Part shown: piece after piece, positions 30,799 through 38,981 of the stretch | Numbering within the stretch: position 1 is the stretch's first letter | Layout of the letters: each line of letters begins with the position of its first letter | NCBI GenBank assembly: GCA_040081715.1 | Contig: JBEBFY010000009.1 | Coordinates: forward strand, 1 to 64,000 | DNA: 64,000 bases | Direction of reading: 5' to 3' | Source of the DNA: CANKJK01 sp040081715 | GTDB lineage: Bacteria > Acidobacteriota > Vicinamibacteria > Vicinamibacterales > UBA2999 | Notes under the pieces: model-generated | What the model was told of the DNA's origin: nothing | Databases searched by the model: none | The model's input: only the letters and a program-made list of their open reading frames with translations | Program-made: the position numbers and the translations under genes

Positions 30799-30827
30799 TT
30801 GGAAGTGAACCCATTGGGGCCTACAAT
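30799..30827 (+). promoter_or_regulatory. Probable promoter of ssrA
   Basis: TTGGAA (30799-30804) and TACAAT (30822-30827) are separated by 17 bases. Transcription would start near 30,834, giving a ~40-base 5' leader that is removed to yield mature tmRNA. Confidence 0.6.
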
Positions 30828-30872
30828 GAATGCGTGGGCGGGGCGTAACCGCTCACAGCGGCTCTACCGTTT

Positions 30873-31226
30873 GGGGGCGACTTGGCTTCGACGGGGGTAT
30901 GGAGTCGTGGGATGCATGCCGAGCACCGTTAACTCGTAAATCTGACGGAACATCCGTTAACTGCGGATTCTAACTACGCTCTCGCAGCTTAATAAGCTGT
31001 GAGCGTCTGCCTTGGCCTAGCCTGGTGGTTGGGGGTCAGACGCCATTAAACAGGCTGGCTCACGGATGGCGGCTCTGCGCCCGTGGGTGAGATTCTCAGA
31101 GTCTGGTGCCTGGCGGTTCTTTGCCGCTTCCACACGTCGGGCACGAGAACCCAGAAGCGGACACGCATGTAGATTCCTGCGATAACGTGCTTTCGGACGC
31201 GGGTTCAACTCCCGCCGCCTCCACCA
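30873..31226 (+). ncRNA. ssrA: tmRNA (transfer-messenger RNA)
   Basis: Rescues stalled ribosomes and tags the nascent peptide. The 5' acceptor half GGGGGCGACTTGGCTTCGAC pairs through GGGGGCG with CGCCTCC before the encoded A-CCA at the 3' end (31223-31226). The T-arm is GCGGGTTCAACTCCCGC. The tag reading frame from 30963 encodes ADSNYALAA followed by two TAA codons (30990-30995). Length is 354 bases, one-piece type. The accessory region starts directly after its 3' end, a known integration target. Confidence 0.97.
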
Positions 31227-31264
31227 ACTCGATGGCGACTCACACGAGTCGCCATCGAGTTGGT
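31223..31264. repeat. Perfect 19-bp inverted repeat at the tmRNA 3' end
   Basis: ACCAACTCGATGGCGACTC (31223-31241) is the exact complement of the stretch at 31246-31264, with a four-base ACAC loop. The left arm includes the tmRNA ACCA end. No T-run follows, so it may be a 3' processing/stability hairpin, a T-less terminator, or a scar of integration at ssrA. Confidence 0.8.
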
Positions 31265-31318
31265 GATCCCGAGCGAGCACACCCCGTGCACGCGAGTCGA
31301 GGGGCACCACTCGCCCCT

Positions 31319-31348
31319 CCGTCTGACGTTGCCCCCATTGTCAGACGG
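31319..31348. repeat. 9-bp inverted repeat downstream of ssrA
   Basis: CCGTCTGAC (31319-31327) is matched by GTCAGACGG (31340-31348) across a 12-base GC-rich spacer. No gene is supported between 31,265 and 31,355. It could be a weak terminator or the end of an old insertion. Confidence 0.5.
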
Positions 31349-31355
31349 CTGATAG

Positions 31356-31535
31356 CTGGAGTCGGGCCGCTTCGGTGTCCTGTTGCTGACTGCGTTCAAC
31401 GTACTCGCTCGGCGTCGAATGGCGGACCTGTTTCCTTCGCATCCTGAGTCGGCAGCAGTAGTTGGTGCCCAGAAGCGCCAAGCATGGATGCTCAAGCTTG
31501 AAGCGGAAGCAATGCCTCAGTTCTACCAGAGGTGA
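31356..31535 (+). pseudogene. Possible 3' fragment of an unknown gene
   Basis: An open frame of 59 codons without a start codon, ending at TGA 31533-31535, preceded by an in-frame TAG. The translation looks protein-like (VLARRRMADLFPSHPESAAV, then GAQKRQAWMLKLEAEAMPQF), with basic-acidic alternation expected of a C-terminal helix. It may be the remnant of a gene cut off by integration next to ssrA. The family is not recognised. It overlaps the last 13 bases of the convergent nucleotidyltransferase gene. Confidence 0.3.
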
Positions 31536-32329
31536 AGCTGGCCCACCGCTGGCAGGTAAACCTCCCGCCCATCGATCGGGTTCCGTAAGACACTCGTAAT
31601 GAGTGCATGCAGCGTTCGGCTGTCAAGACGTGAATAGCCATAGTGCGAATACTGAACCTGATCTAGGCGTTCCTCGCTCAAGGAAGGCCCACACTCACGG
31701 ACGTGCCTGGCAAACCGTGGTCCGATCCTGAATCGCAGCTCACTAGCCATGACTAGTCCACGGACGACAGTGAGTTCGGGAAACGGCCCACAGTCGCGAT
31801 TGAGTTCCAGTGTTCTAGAAAGAATTCCCTCAAAGAACTGGTCATCACCCGCGAAGAGGGCTCTTGAACGGCTGCTTGTTGGCCAAGCTTCAACAGCTAT
31901 TGCTTCAAGATTGAATGTGGTGGTTGACGGCAGCTCTGAGAAAGTCGCCTCCGCGGCCTGTTCTTCCTTGAACGCCCAGGTGTCTCGGACTGGCCAGACG
32001 TCGAATTGCCAGCGGCCCCTCCTTAGTTGCAGCCCGCCAAAGCGCGTTCGTCGGCTAAGAATCGCCCTGAATCGATCTTCCAGATCGTCAAGCGGCACGC
32101 CAGATACAACCACATCGATGTCTCGCGGTCGTCCTCGCCTTCCCTCCAGGAAGCGGGCCGTCAGTAGCGATCGAAGAGTCCCTCCAAACAGAACAGCCTG
32201 CACGCCACAGTGTCGAAGCTCGGCGAGAACGTCGAGAATCGGCATCTTCCAAGCAACCCCGTCGTTGTGGGAGAGGGCTCCAACTTCCCGCAGCAGCGCC
32301 CGCTTGAGATCCGCGATTTCAGCGCCCAT
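31523..32329 (-). CDS. Nucleotidyltransferase-fold protein
   Basis: Protein of 268 residues with polymerase-beta-type nucleotidyltransferase signatures: VLFGGTLRSLL near residue 46 (GG and basic residue) and RDIDVVVSG near 69 (DxD metal ligands). The C-terminal half is helical with no recognised domain. Such folds occur in tRNA CCA-adding enzymes, antibiotic adenylyltransferases and toxin/antitoxin NTases. It overlaps the upstream dGTPase-like gene by 11 bases, so the two are co-expressed and probably functionally paired. Base composition looks less GC-rich than the core genes. The substrate is unknown. Confidence 0.75.
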   Translation of the reverse strand: MGAEIADLKRALLREVGALSHNDGVAWKMPILDVLAELRHCGVQAVLFGGTLRSLLTARFLEGRRGRPRDIDVVVSGVPLDDLEDRFRAILSRRTRFGGLQLRRGRWQFDVWPVRDTWAFKEEQAAEATFSELPSTTTFNLEAIAVEAWPTSSRSRALFAGDDQFFEGILSRTLELNRDCGPFPELTVVRGLVMASELRFRIGPRFARHVRECGPSLSEERLDQVQYSHYGYSRLDSRTLHALITSVLRNPIDGREVYLPAVGQLHLW

Positions 32330-33698
32330 TGAACAATTCGGTGTGAAGCCTTTTCGCGAAGGAATCGGTCATGCCGCAGATGTAGTCCGTGACCAACTGA
32401 TATCGATGATACTGCTCCGGTAAATCGCTCGGCTCATTGACGAAATGCTGGAAGACCTTGCGGTAGTTCGGAGAAAACAGCGCGGCTGCCTTGCCAGGAA
32501 AGGTCCTGGTTCTTGGCGCCGTCTCCTTTGGCATGGCCTCTGCCCCCTCCCAGAACACGTCCATGAGATCGCCTATCACCTTACGGCCCATTAATTCGAG
32601 CACTAGAGTTGAGCGCGTGGGATAGACGCGGGTCTTGCCGATCTCGCGCAGGCAGTTGGACAGGGCAACAGCGTCGCTATCGGACAGCAAAGTCCCCTCG
32701 TATTGCCCCTGCATGATGGCGTCGTACTTCGTACGAAAGACTTCGAAGGCGCCGTCTACCATTACCTTGATCGCACCCGTGCGAAATGCCGCGGCCTTGA
32801 TGTCATCGTCCAGGTCGTCCGCAACTTTCTCGCCTCCGGCTTTCAAGATTTCCGCCTGCAGCCGCAATGCTTCCGTCACGGAACGTTCATTCGACTTTCC
32901 CAGGGCTTCTGCAACCTCATTCCACGAAAGCACGTTCTTCTTGATGGCATCCTCGACGTCAGCAGCCAAGTACACGATATCGTCAGCTGCCTCGACGAGG
33001 TAGCAAATCGGGTTCCTCGCATCACCGGTTCCTGTCTCCTGACGCACCTGTTTGACAATGTCTGCTTCGGAGGCGAAGTAGCCAGGCTTGCGATGGGCGT
33101 GGTTCTTGGCATTCTCGTCAGCCGCATGTGATGGGGTGACGTATTTCCCCAGAGCTGATAGCGTCCCAAAGGTCAGGTTGAGTCCGTTGTAATCTGCCAA
33201 GATCTGCAACTTCGCGACAAGCCGTAATGATTGGGCGTTGCCTTCGAACTTCAAGAAGTCCTGAGCCAGCTCGTGGGATGCGAGTTCCTTGCAAAGTGGC
33301 GTCTTGATGTCTCGTCGCTGGAACCAAGAACGAATCGCGTCCTCCCCGGCATGACCGAACGGCGGATTCCCAAGGTCGTGGATCAAGCCGCACGTTGCGG
33401 CAATAGCTTCAATCGACCTATCCATTCCCGGCTCGCCAATCTTCTTCTTCTCTAGGAGCCAGCTGGCTGCCTTCCTCCCCAGACCACGTGCCACGCTCGA
33501 CACCTCGAGCGAATGCGTCAACCGGGTACGAACGGCATCGTGAGGCTCGAGAGGGAAGACCTGGGCCTTGTCCTGGAGGCGTTTTACCGGCGTCGAGAAC
33601 ACCGCCCGGTCAAAATCACGTTCGAATTCGCCCCGGTGGTCCTTCGGGATCGCCGACTGCCGGCGCCTGCGAGCGTTGAGCAGGATCTTCCAATCCAT
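32319..33698 (-). CDS. dGTPase-like HD-domain triphosphohydrolase
   Basis: HD hydrolase of 459 residues resembling deoxyguanosinetriphosphate triphosphohydrolases, which split dGTP to deoxyguanosine and triphosphate. Motifs are RTRLTHSLEVSSVARGLG near residue 52, the metal-binding HD in CGLIHDLGNPPFGHAGEDAI near 105, and EAADDIVYLAADVEDAI near 230. The ATG at 33698 has GGAGG six bases upstream and gives the family N-terminus MDWKILLNARRRR. dGTPases can act as anti-phage enzymes by depleting dNTPs; pairing with an NTase-like gene in an island supports, but does not prove, a defence role. Confidence 0.88.
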   Translation of the reverse strand: MDWKILLNARRRRQSAIPKDHRGEFERDFDRAVFSTPVKRLQDKAQVFPLEPHDAVRTRLTHSLEVSSVARGLGRKAASWLLEKKKIGEPGMDRSIEAIAATCGLIHDLGNPPFGHAGEDAIRSWFQRRDIKTPLCKELASHELAQDFLKFEGNAQSLRLVAKLQILADYNGLNLTFGTLSALGKYVTPSHAADENAKNHAHRKPGYFASEADIVKQVRQETGTGDARNPICYLVEAADDIVYLAADVEDAIKKNVLSWNEVAEALGKSNERSVTEALRLQAEILKAGGEKVADDLDDDIKAAAFRTGAIKVMVDGAFEVFRTKYDAIMQGQYEGTLLSDSDAVALSNCLREIGKTRVYPTRSTLVLELMGRKVIGDLMDVFWEGAEAMPKETAPRTRTFPGKAAALFSPNYRKVFQHFVNEPSDLPEQYHRYQLVTDYICGMTDSFAKRLHTELFNGR

Positions 33699-34388
33699 CA
33701 GCACCTCCAGAACGTAGGGTTGCAGAATACCGTGACAGAGGAGGTCACAAGGACCGATGTGCACGCCGGACGTTTCGCATAGGCGGAGCCTCCGTCCGCC
33801 CACCTATGGCTAGTTCGGCCCGGGTTCGACGGCCCAACAACTTCACCCCACAGCCGGCCCTCATAACGACACACTCGTTGAATAACTCTTCGTCTCCAGA
33901 GCGAAGTTTAGCCACTTCCACTGAGACGGCGTGCCGTCCTCCCAGACAGCACGCGCTTAGGGCTAAACCTGCCACCTTGTGCGGCACGATGGTATCGCCT
34001 GGGAGCCTGACCTCCAGGAACTCGTGCTGGCCCGGCTCATCGACGAGCCGCGAGTCCGGGTCTGTAGGTCGCTTTGCTTTCCGAACTCTGCCGCACAAGA
34101 CGTGGAGGGCTTGCGCGCTTGGACGATAGCAAGGCCGCAGGCCTGCGTGGACACTTCTTGAACCGGACGGTGACCCGGAGGTTCGAAGGAGGCGGCGTCC
34201 GACTTCTTCCGGATCATTTCGACGGAATTCTTGGATTCTGGCCGACGCAGCCATAACGCCGTCTCTCATTCGCCATCCGGCCGCTTCTACTTACCTCTGC
34301 CGCAGGACGCCGGAACCCTCTCTCCCGGGGCATCCCGGCGGCGGCACTAGAATCGCCCTGTGCCAGGCAGGTCACGGCCACCTGTGGC
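33699..34388. other. Stretch without a supported gene
   Basis: Nothing convincing is seen between the dGTPase start and the end of the exonuclease operon. A minus-strand frame of ~170 codons (33745-34269) has a fairly protein-like middle part but no recognisable family and a poor start, so it is not called. TAGAAT near 34,350 may be a -10 element. The stretch could be decayed accessory DNA plus the dGTPase promoter. Confidence 0.5.
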
Positions 34389-34535
34389 CTATCTCTGGTG
34401 TCCTAGCAGCGGCTTGGTCAGTCCTCTCTGGACCAAGCCGCCGAACTGCCCGGCCAGTCGAGATGAGAAGCGGCTGTCCCGAATCAGGCCCGGGACCCCC
34501 TCAGTAAGCGGGCACCAGTGGCCCGACGACTTCAT
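34389..34535 (-). CDS. Possible small protein at the end of the defence operon
   Basis: Frame of 48 codons starting MKSSGHWCPLTEGVPGLI. Its ATG overlaps the exonuclease stop in the same ATGA manner that joins several other genes of the operon. The product is basic with a Gly/Leu-rich second half. There is no family match in memory and no independent ribosome-binding site. The overlap could be coincidence. Confidence 0.3.
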   Translation of the reverse strand: MKSSGHWCPLTEGVPGLIRDSRFSSRLAGQFGGLVQRGLTKPLLGHQR

Positions 34536-35572
34536 AGCTTCGCCCTGAGCCGCAGGGCCAGCCGAAGCTGCAGATAGTCGAGTTGGCCAGGAACGGCCGG
34601 CACAACTGTCATCAACGCTTCCATGAGAGGCTTGAGCTTCCCATCTTGCTCTCCCTGCCACACATGCTCGATGGCCGATGCCACGTGCTCCGCCGACCAC
34701 TCCTGTGACTCGTAGTCAACCAGTACCGCCGCAGGCACGTGTCCCTCATCGACCAGGCTGAGGGCATCATTCTGCGCCGTGGATAGCTTGACACCGTGCG
34801 TGACGGCAAACTGACTCAAGTCGGGGAGCGCTGAGTGACGACCGTAGTGCGTCAGCAGGTCGTCACGGCGCTCGCTCCTGGAGGACATCCGACGCACGGC
34901 GTCGAGGTGTTCCTGGATGACCCCTCCGCCGAGCTCCGAGAGCATGCGCTCTGCAAGCCTAGCGGTGGTCCACACATCTGACATCGCCCGGTGAGCCGAC
35001 TCGACGGGAATACCGTAACGTGCGGCCATCGCCGCGAGCGTTCCGCTCACCGGCGGAAGGTCCGCTATGTCCAGGTGGCAGCCGAAGACTGTCTCACCCG
35101 CGCCGTATCGCTCGTTCTGTCGAATGATGCCCTGACAGTCGAAGCCCCTTGAGTGGAACCCCACCGTCACGTGGGCTCGTGCCACTTCGATCAGATACCC
35201 AGCCCACACCACCCAGGCGGGCTTCCCCTGCACATCGCACTCTCGGATGCCCGTCAGCGCCGTAGCGTCAATTGGGATACTGCGCTCCGGATTCACGAGA
35301 GCCGTGATGGTCGTCACCCGGCCATCGGGGTAGACATGCAACATGGCCACTTCTGTTATTCCGAAGTTCGCGAACGCAGGGCTCTTCTCGGTGGTTTCAA
35401 GGTCCAGCACCGTGACGACCTGCCCGCGCGCAGCGGCGACTGCCTGGAGCCGAGGCAGGCCGGCCTGCTCGCATAGTCCCTCGGGCACCGGCGGCGCCTG
35501 CCTTCCGAGTAAACGGGCACGCTCAGGATCGGCGGACAACACCCGCTGCCTTTCTGATGTGCCTGGCGTCAT
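34532..35572 (-). CDS. DEDDh-family 3'-5' exonuclease
   Basis: About 346 residues. The exonuclease domain (residues ~50-210) shows the four acidic positions: VLDLETTEKS (ExoI), HSRGFDCQG (ExoII) and the ExoIII pattern with His then Asp four residues apart in HRAMSDV. It resembles DNA polymerase III epsilon/RNase T-type nucleases. The C-terminal ~140 residues are helical and unassigned. The start at 35572 lies inside the upstream helicase gene (50-base overlap); other ATGs exist upstream. As last large gene of the operon it probably processes DNA or RNA ends made by the other nucleases. Confidence 0.82.
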   Translation of the reverse strand: MTPGTSERQRVLSADPERARLLGRQAPPVPEGLCEQAGLPRLQAVAAARGQVVTVLDLETTEKSPAFANFGITEVAMLHVYPDGRVTTITALVNPERSIPIDATALTGIRECDVQGKPAWVVWAGYLIEVARAHVTVGFHSRGFDCQGIIRQNERYGAGETVFGCHLDIADLPPVSGTLAAMAARYGIPVESAHRAMSDVWTTARLAERMLSELGGGVIQEHLDAVRRMSSRSERRDDLLTHYGRHSALPDLSQFAVTHGVKLSTAQNDALSLVDEGHVPAAVLVDYESQEWSAEHVASAIEHVWQGEQDGKLKPLMEALMTVVPAVPGQLDYLQLRLALRLRAKL

Positions 35573-38500
35573 CCTCAAGCCCCAAGTGCGCGTGCTGGTC
35601 ATACAGCGCATCGAATGGGTCACAGAGGTACGCCAGCGCAGCGATCGCTGCCTTCAGCTTCCCCGCCGGCACGGCGGCTCCATTCACGCGCCGCAGAACG
35701 AGGGCGATCAGCGCATCCAGATCAGCCGAGACATGCGCCAGTTCCGCGCTGCGCTCCTTGCGAAGGTCTGCCGTCTCGTCCAGCAGACGACTCAGATGCA
35801 CGGGGTCATCGTGGATTCGCTCGGCCTCCCGATTCGAACGCTCCACCGCATGCCGGCCATCCATGGGCGACAGGTTGATCATGTAACGGGTCAACGCTGC
35901 GTGCTGACCTTCCCGGTCGACACCAGACGACAGATTGCGCTGGATACGGTCGAGAAGATCCTGCTGCCTCGGCTGTCCAAACACGAGCCGATAGAGCGCG
36001 AGGCGCTCCTTCAATTCGCTGTAGCGGCGTGCGTCGTTGCTCTCCTCATAGAAGTACAGGTGACGCCGGATCCGCGGAGGGGCCGCCGACTCAGGATCGA
36101 ACACCCAATGGGGATACAAGCCGTGCTTCGACCGGCGCGGCCCTGCTTCCGCCTCCAGCGCCCGAAAGGTACGCACCCACAGATTGTCGTGGTCGTCCGG
36201 AGCCACCCCATTGATCCGCTCTGGTGGCCATTCTTCTGCGATGGAACGGCGAAGCGCCAAGCCGTCGCGCCGGTTGATGCGGCCTTCCCGCTGCTCAAGG
36301 TCCACAGGGTTCGACGGCAGGTTCCAGTGAACGATGTCCTGGCAATACAGGTGGAAATCCAACCCCTCCTGGCCCACCGATGTCGTCGCAAGGACAAAGG
36401 GCCAGAATGGGGAATTAAACGCCTCCCGCACCGCAGACTTGCGGCTGCGGGCTGACTGATCAACAGGGCCGGCCGTGTCCGCTTTCGTGTCGTCGCCAAA
36501 GGCCAGGGCAAAGTGGGCACGACGCGGCGTTGAATCGCGCTTCAACCGGCCTGCCTCTGTGGTCACGTTGACGCCGGGCGTTCCGAGTCCGAGACCGAAC
36601 ACGCGGCTCAACAAGGCGGCCGTGTCGCTGATCGTCTCAGGTTGGCTGACATGTCTCAGCGCATACAGGTATTCGTCGGCCACCGCTTGAAAGTGGGCGC
36701 GCTCGCAATACTGCAAAACCGCGCGCGCATAGCCGAGTCGACCGCGCACGTTACGCGTGACTACTTCGTGCGCGACCCGACGATTGAAGTAGCTCCGCAG
36801 TGCATCAATGGACAAGTCCATCCACCCCGGAGGGATCGTTCCGCGGGTCTCTGGGTAGACCGACCAGGCCGCCCGCAGAAGGGCCACGGCAGGCGAGAAC
36901 GCGGCGATTCTGGCAATGTGATCCACGCGCGTCTTCGAGATCTGCAGGTCTCCTGGCGCCTGCATCCACCGCTCGTAGTCCTTCGCGTGTGCGCGGAATC
37001 GCTCCGTGACATCCGTCCCCTTGAACACATGGCTCGCGCGCAGGGCGACGGCGACATCGCCTTCACCCGCGTCAAGGGCAGCCACCACCTGCCACACAGT
37101 CGACCGGTTCGTGTCGCCTATCGTGATACCAGCACTGGTCAGTCGCTCCGTCAGTAACTGCTTCGTCGTGTCCAGCAGCTGACGGCTCGTCAGTGCCCGG
37201 CCAGCGTAAGCCGAGGGCTCAATGAGGGCGGCCAGGGCCGGCGACGGAAAACATACGTCGAAGATGTGGAACGAGCCCTTCCCCGTGAAACGCAGGGGTG
37301 GCCGGGATCGTCCCTCCCAGACACGTGACCTGGGAGCAATCCGTTGCTCCGCTTCGTGGCTGGCCAGGAGTGCGATGGCCTTTGGGACGAATCGCCAGCT
37401 TGAGAACACCAATACTTTTCGGGGATCGTGGCCCGCACCACCAGATGAACCGGCAAAGAACTGGTCCTGGTAGTACCTGTGTGAGGGCCGAACCCAGAGG
37501 CTTCTCAGCGGCTCGTCATCCCCGCCAAACACGGTGCGATGGAGCCGCCGGAACCGGAGTCCCTTCTTGGCCAGGTCGCCGAACTCATGCAGACGGGCCA
37601 CGACGCCCTCAGGAACCCGCGGGCGCAGGCGACGGGTGGCCGCCATCGGCGCGTAGTCGGCGTCCATGAACGTGAACGGCGCCGGGCAGGATTTCCAGTA
37701 CTCCGTGATGTGCTGGGACGTCTGCACCTTGTCCAGAAGGAACCGGCGAAGGCGGACGTAGTCGCCCAGCTCCTGGGACGTCGGGCGGGCGAAGGCGTCT
37801 CCGCGAGGGAAGATCTCCTGAACGCCCTTGCCATGTTCCTGGACGTACCAGTTTCGCTCAGTCCTGACCATCACCCTGCGCAGCGTCCGCTCGATCCGAG
37901 ACTTGAGGGCGCGAAGCTGTTCGTCGGGCCCATGGACGAAGTCGCCCGACTCCAACCGCTTTCGGAACGCCGCCAGATCGGCATCCAGCACCTTCGCCAT
38001 GCGCGGGCCTTGCGTGTCGTACAAGAACTTCACCGTGTCGATGAACTCACCGTAGTGCCCAGCGCCCGCGCTGGCGGCACCCTCTGCGTCGGCCTCGTGG
38101 TCCAAGGAGAGCATCTTGTAGGGTGTCGCCGACAGGATGAGAACGGCGGCATCCTGGTGGAACAAGCGCGCCTCCAGAGTCCGTTTCGAGGTGGTGGTCT
38201 TGATGACATGTCGAAACTTCTGCACTTCATCGAGGATCACGAGATCCGGCTTCAGTTCATCAAGCAGAGATCTCTGGAGGCCCTCCCGCAGGATGCCAAT
38301 CAGGTGGTTCCGCCGGCGCGACGATCCCGCTGTGAAGCCGGCGACTTCGTCCGCCAGAATGGCCGCCGGCACGACTGTCTCTCCCTCAAAGTCCACGGCG
38401 CCCCGCCACTCGTCTCGGATGCGATCCTGAAGCCGCCGGCTCAGTTTGCGGTGGAACTGACTCCGGAGGGCTCGGAACGTCGTCTCCGGTGCCCAGTGGT

Positions 38501-38981
38501 CATCATGGGCTCCGCACTGAAAGTAGGCTCGCCAGTTGCCCTTGCGGACGTCGTGTCCGAGCACGCGATACGCCAGAAAGAGAAGAAGCTGCCGCTCCCA
38601 CTTCAGCCCTGTCCCCCTGGACAGCGACGTTCCCGGCGTGAACGTGTAGAGCGTGAATCTAGACCGCCCAGCACCCTCCAGCGCGAGCTGGGTCACGCGG
38701 CTGAGCGTCTTCACCTCGCCGGCGTCCTCCCCGATGGAGCGAATCAATTTGGTTCGATTCTGCCTGGCAATTTCGGCGTTTGAACTCAGGTACACGACTA
38801 TGAAGTCCCGGCCGCGCCGTCTCCGCTGCCACTCCTCCAGCACGCCGCGCGCCACGATGGTCTTGCCGAGCCCTACCTCGTCGGCCAGCAGGAAACGCCG
38901 CGGCCCCTTCCGGTCCAGCAGGCGGTCGCAGATCAGCGTGGCCGCGGCCTCCTGGAAGTCCGCCATCCGCAGTTCAGACAC
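35523..38981 (-). CDS. SNF2-like SF2 helicase of the defence operon
   Basis: ATPase of 1152 residues. N-terminal motif I RRFLLADEVGLGKTIVARG (residues ~28-46), motif II ILDEVQKFRH near 248 (DEVQ in place of DEAH), motif III ILSATPYKM near 282, and C-terminal lobe motifs VGQEGLDFHLYC near 870 and the arginine-finger motif EQREGRINRRDG near 897. A long insert separates the lobes. It overlaps the PLD gene upstream by eight bases. It probably remodels or translocates on DNA as part of the anti-phage complex. The DEVQ box and long insert set it apart from the 1065-residue helicase of the same operon. Confidence 0.85.
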   Translation of the reverse strand: MSELRMADFQEAAATLICDRLLDRKGPRRFLLADEVGLGKTIVARGVLEEWQRRRRGRDFIVVYLSSNAEIARQNRTKLIRSIGEDAGEVKTLSRVTQLALEGAGRSRFTLYTFTPGTSLSRGTGLKWERQLLLFLAYRVLGHDVRKGNWRAYFQCGAHDDHWAPETTFRALRSQFHRKLSRRLQDRIRDEWRGAVDFEGETVVPAAILADEVAGFTAGSSRRRNHLIGILREGLQRSLLDELKPDLVILDEVQKFRHVIKTTTSKRTLEARLFHQDAAVLILSATPYKMLSLDHEADAEGAASAGAGHYGEFIDTVKFLYDTQGPRMAKVLDADLAAFRKRLESGDFVHGPDEQLRALKSRIERTLRRVMVRTERNWYVQEHGKGVQEIFPRGDAFARPTSQELGDYVRLRRFLLDKVQTSQHITEYWKSCPAPFTFMDADYAPMAATRRLRPRVPEGVVARLHEFGDLAKKGLRFRRLHRTVFGGDDEPLRSLWVRPSHRYYQDQFFAGSSGGAGHDPRKVLVFSSWRFVPKAIALLASHEAEQRIAPRSRVWEGRSRPPLRFTGKGSFHIFDVCFPSPALAALIEPSAYAGRALTSRQLLDTTKQLLTERLTSAGITIGDTNRSTVWQVVAALDAGEGDVAVALRASHVFKGTDVTERFRAHAKDYERWMQAPGDLQISKTRVDHIARIAAFSPAVALLRAAWSVYPETRGTIPPGWMDLSIDALRSYFNRRVAHEVVTRNVRGRLGYARAVLQYCERAHFQAVADEYLYALRHVSQPETISDTAALLSRVFGLGLGTPGVNVTTEAGRLKRDSTPRRAHFALAFGDDTKADTAGPVDQSARSRKSAVREAFNSPFWPFVLATTSVGQEGLDFHLYCQDIVHWNLPSNPVDLEQREGRINRRDGLALRRSIAEEWPPERINGVAPDDHDNLWVRTFRALEAEAGPRRSKHGLYPHWVFDPESAAPPRIRRHLYFYEESNDARRYSELKERLALYRLVFGQPRQQDLLDRIQRNLSSGVDREGQHAALTRYMINLSPMDGRHAVERSNREAERIHDDPVHLSRLLDETADLRKERSAELAHVSADLDALIALVLRRVNGAAVPAGKLKAAIAALAYLCDPFDALYDQHAHLGLEDDARHIRKAAGVVRRS

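Noticed and set aside
31205..31495. Minus-strand frame after ssrA as an insertion-sequence transposase remnant
   Set aside because: No DDE or helix-turn-helix segments and no flanking target duplication; the plus-strand fragment is more protein-like.
33745..34269. Minus-strand frame of ~170 codons in the gap before the dGTPase
   Set aside because: Middle part looks somewhat protein-like, but there is no recognisable family, the start is poor and both ends look random; reported only as a gap note.
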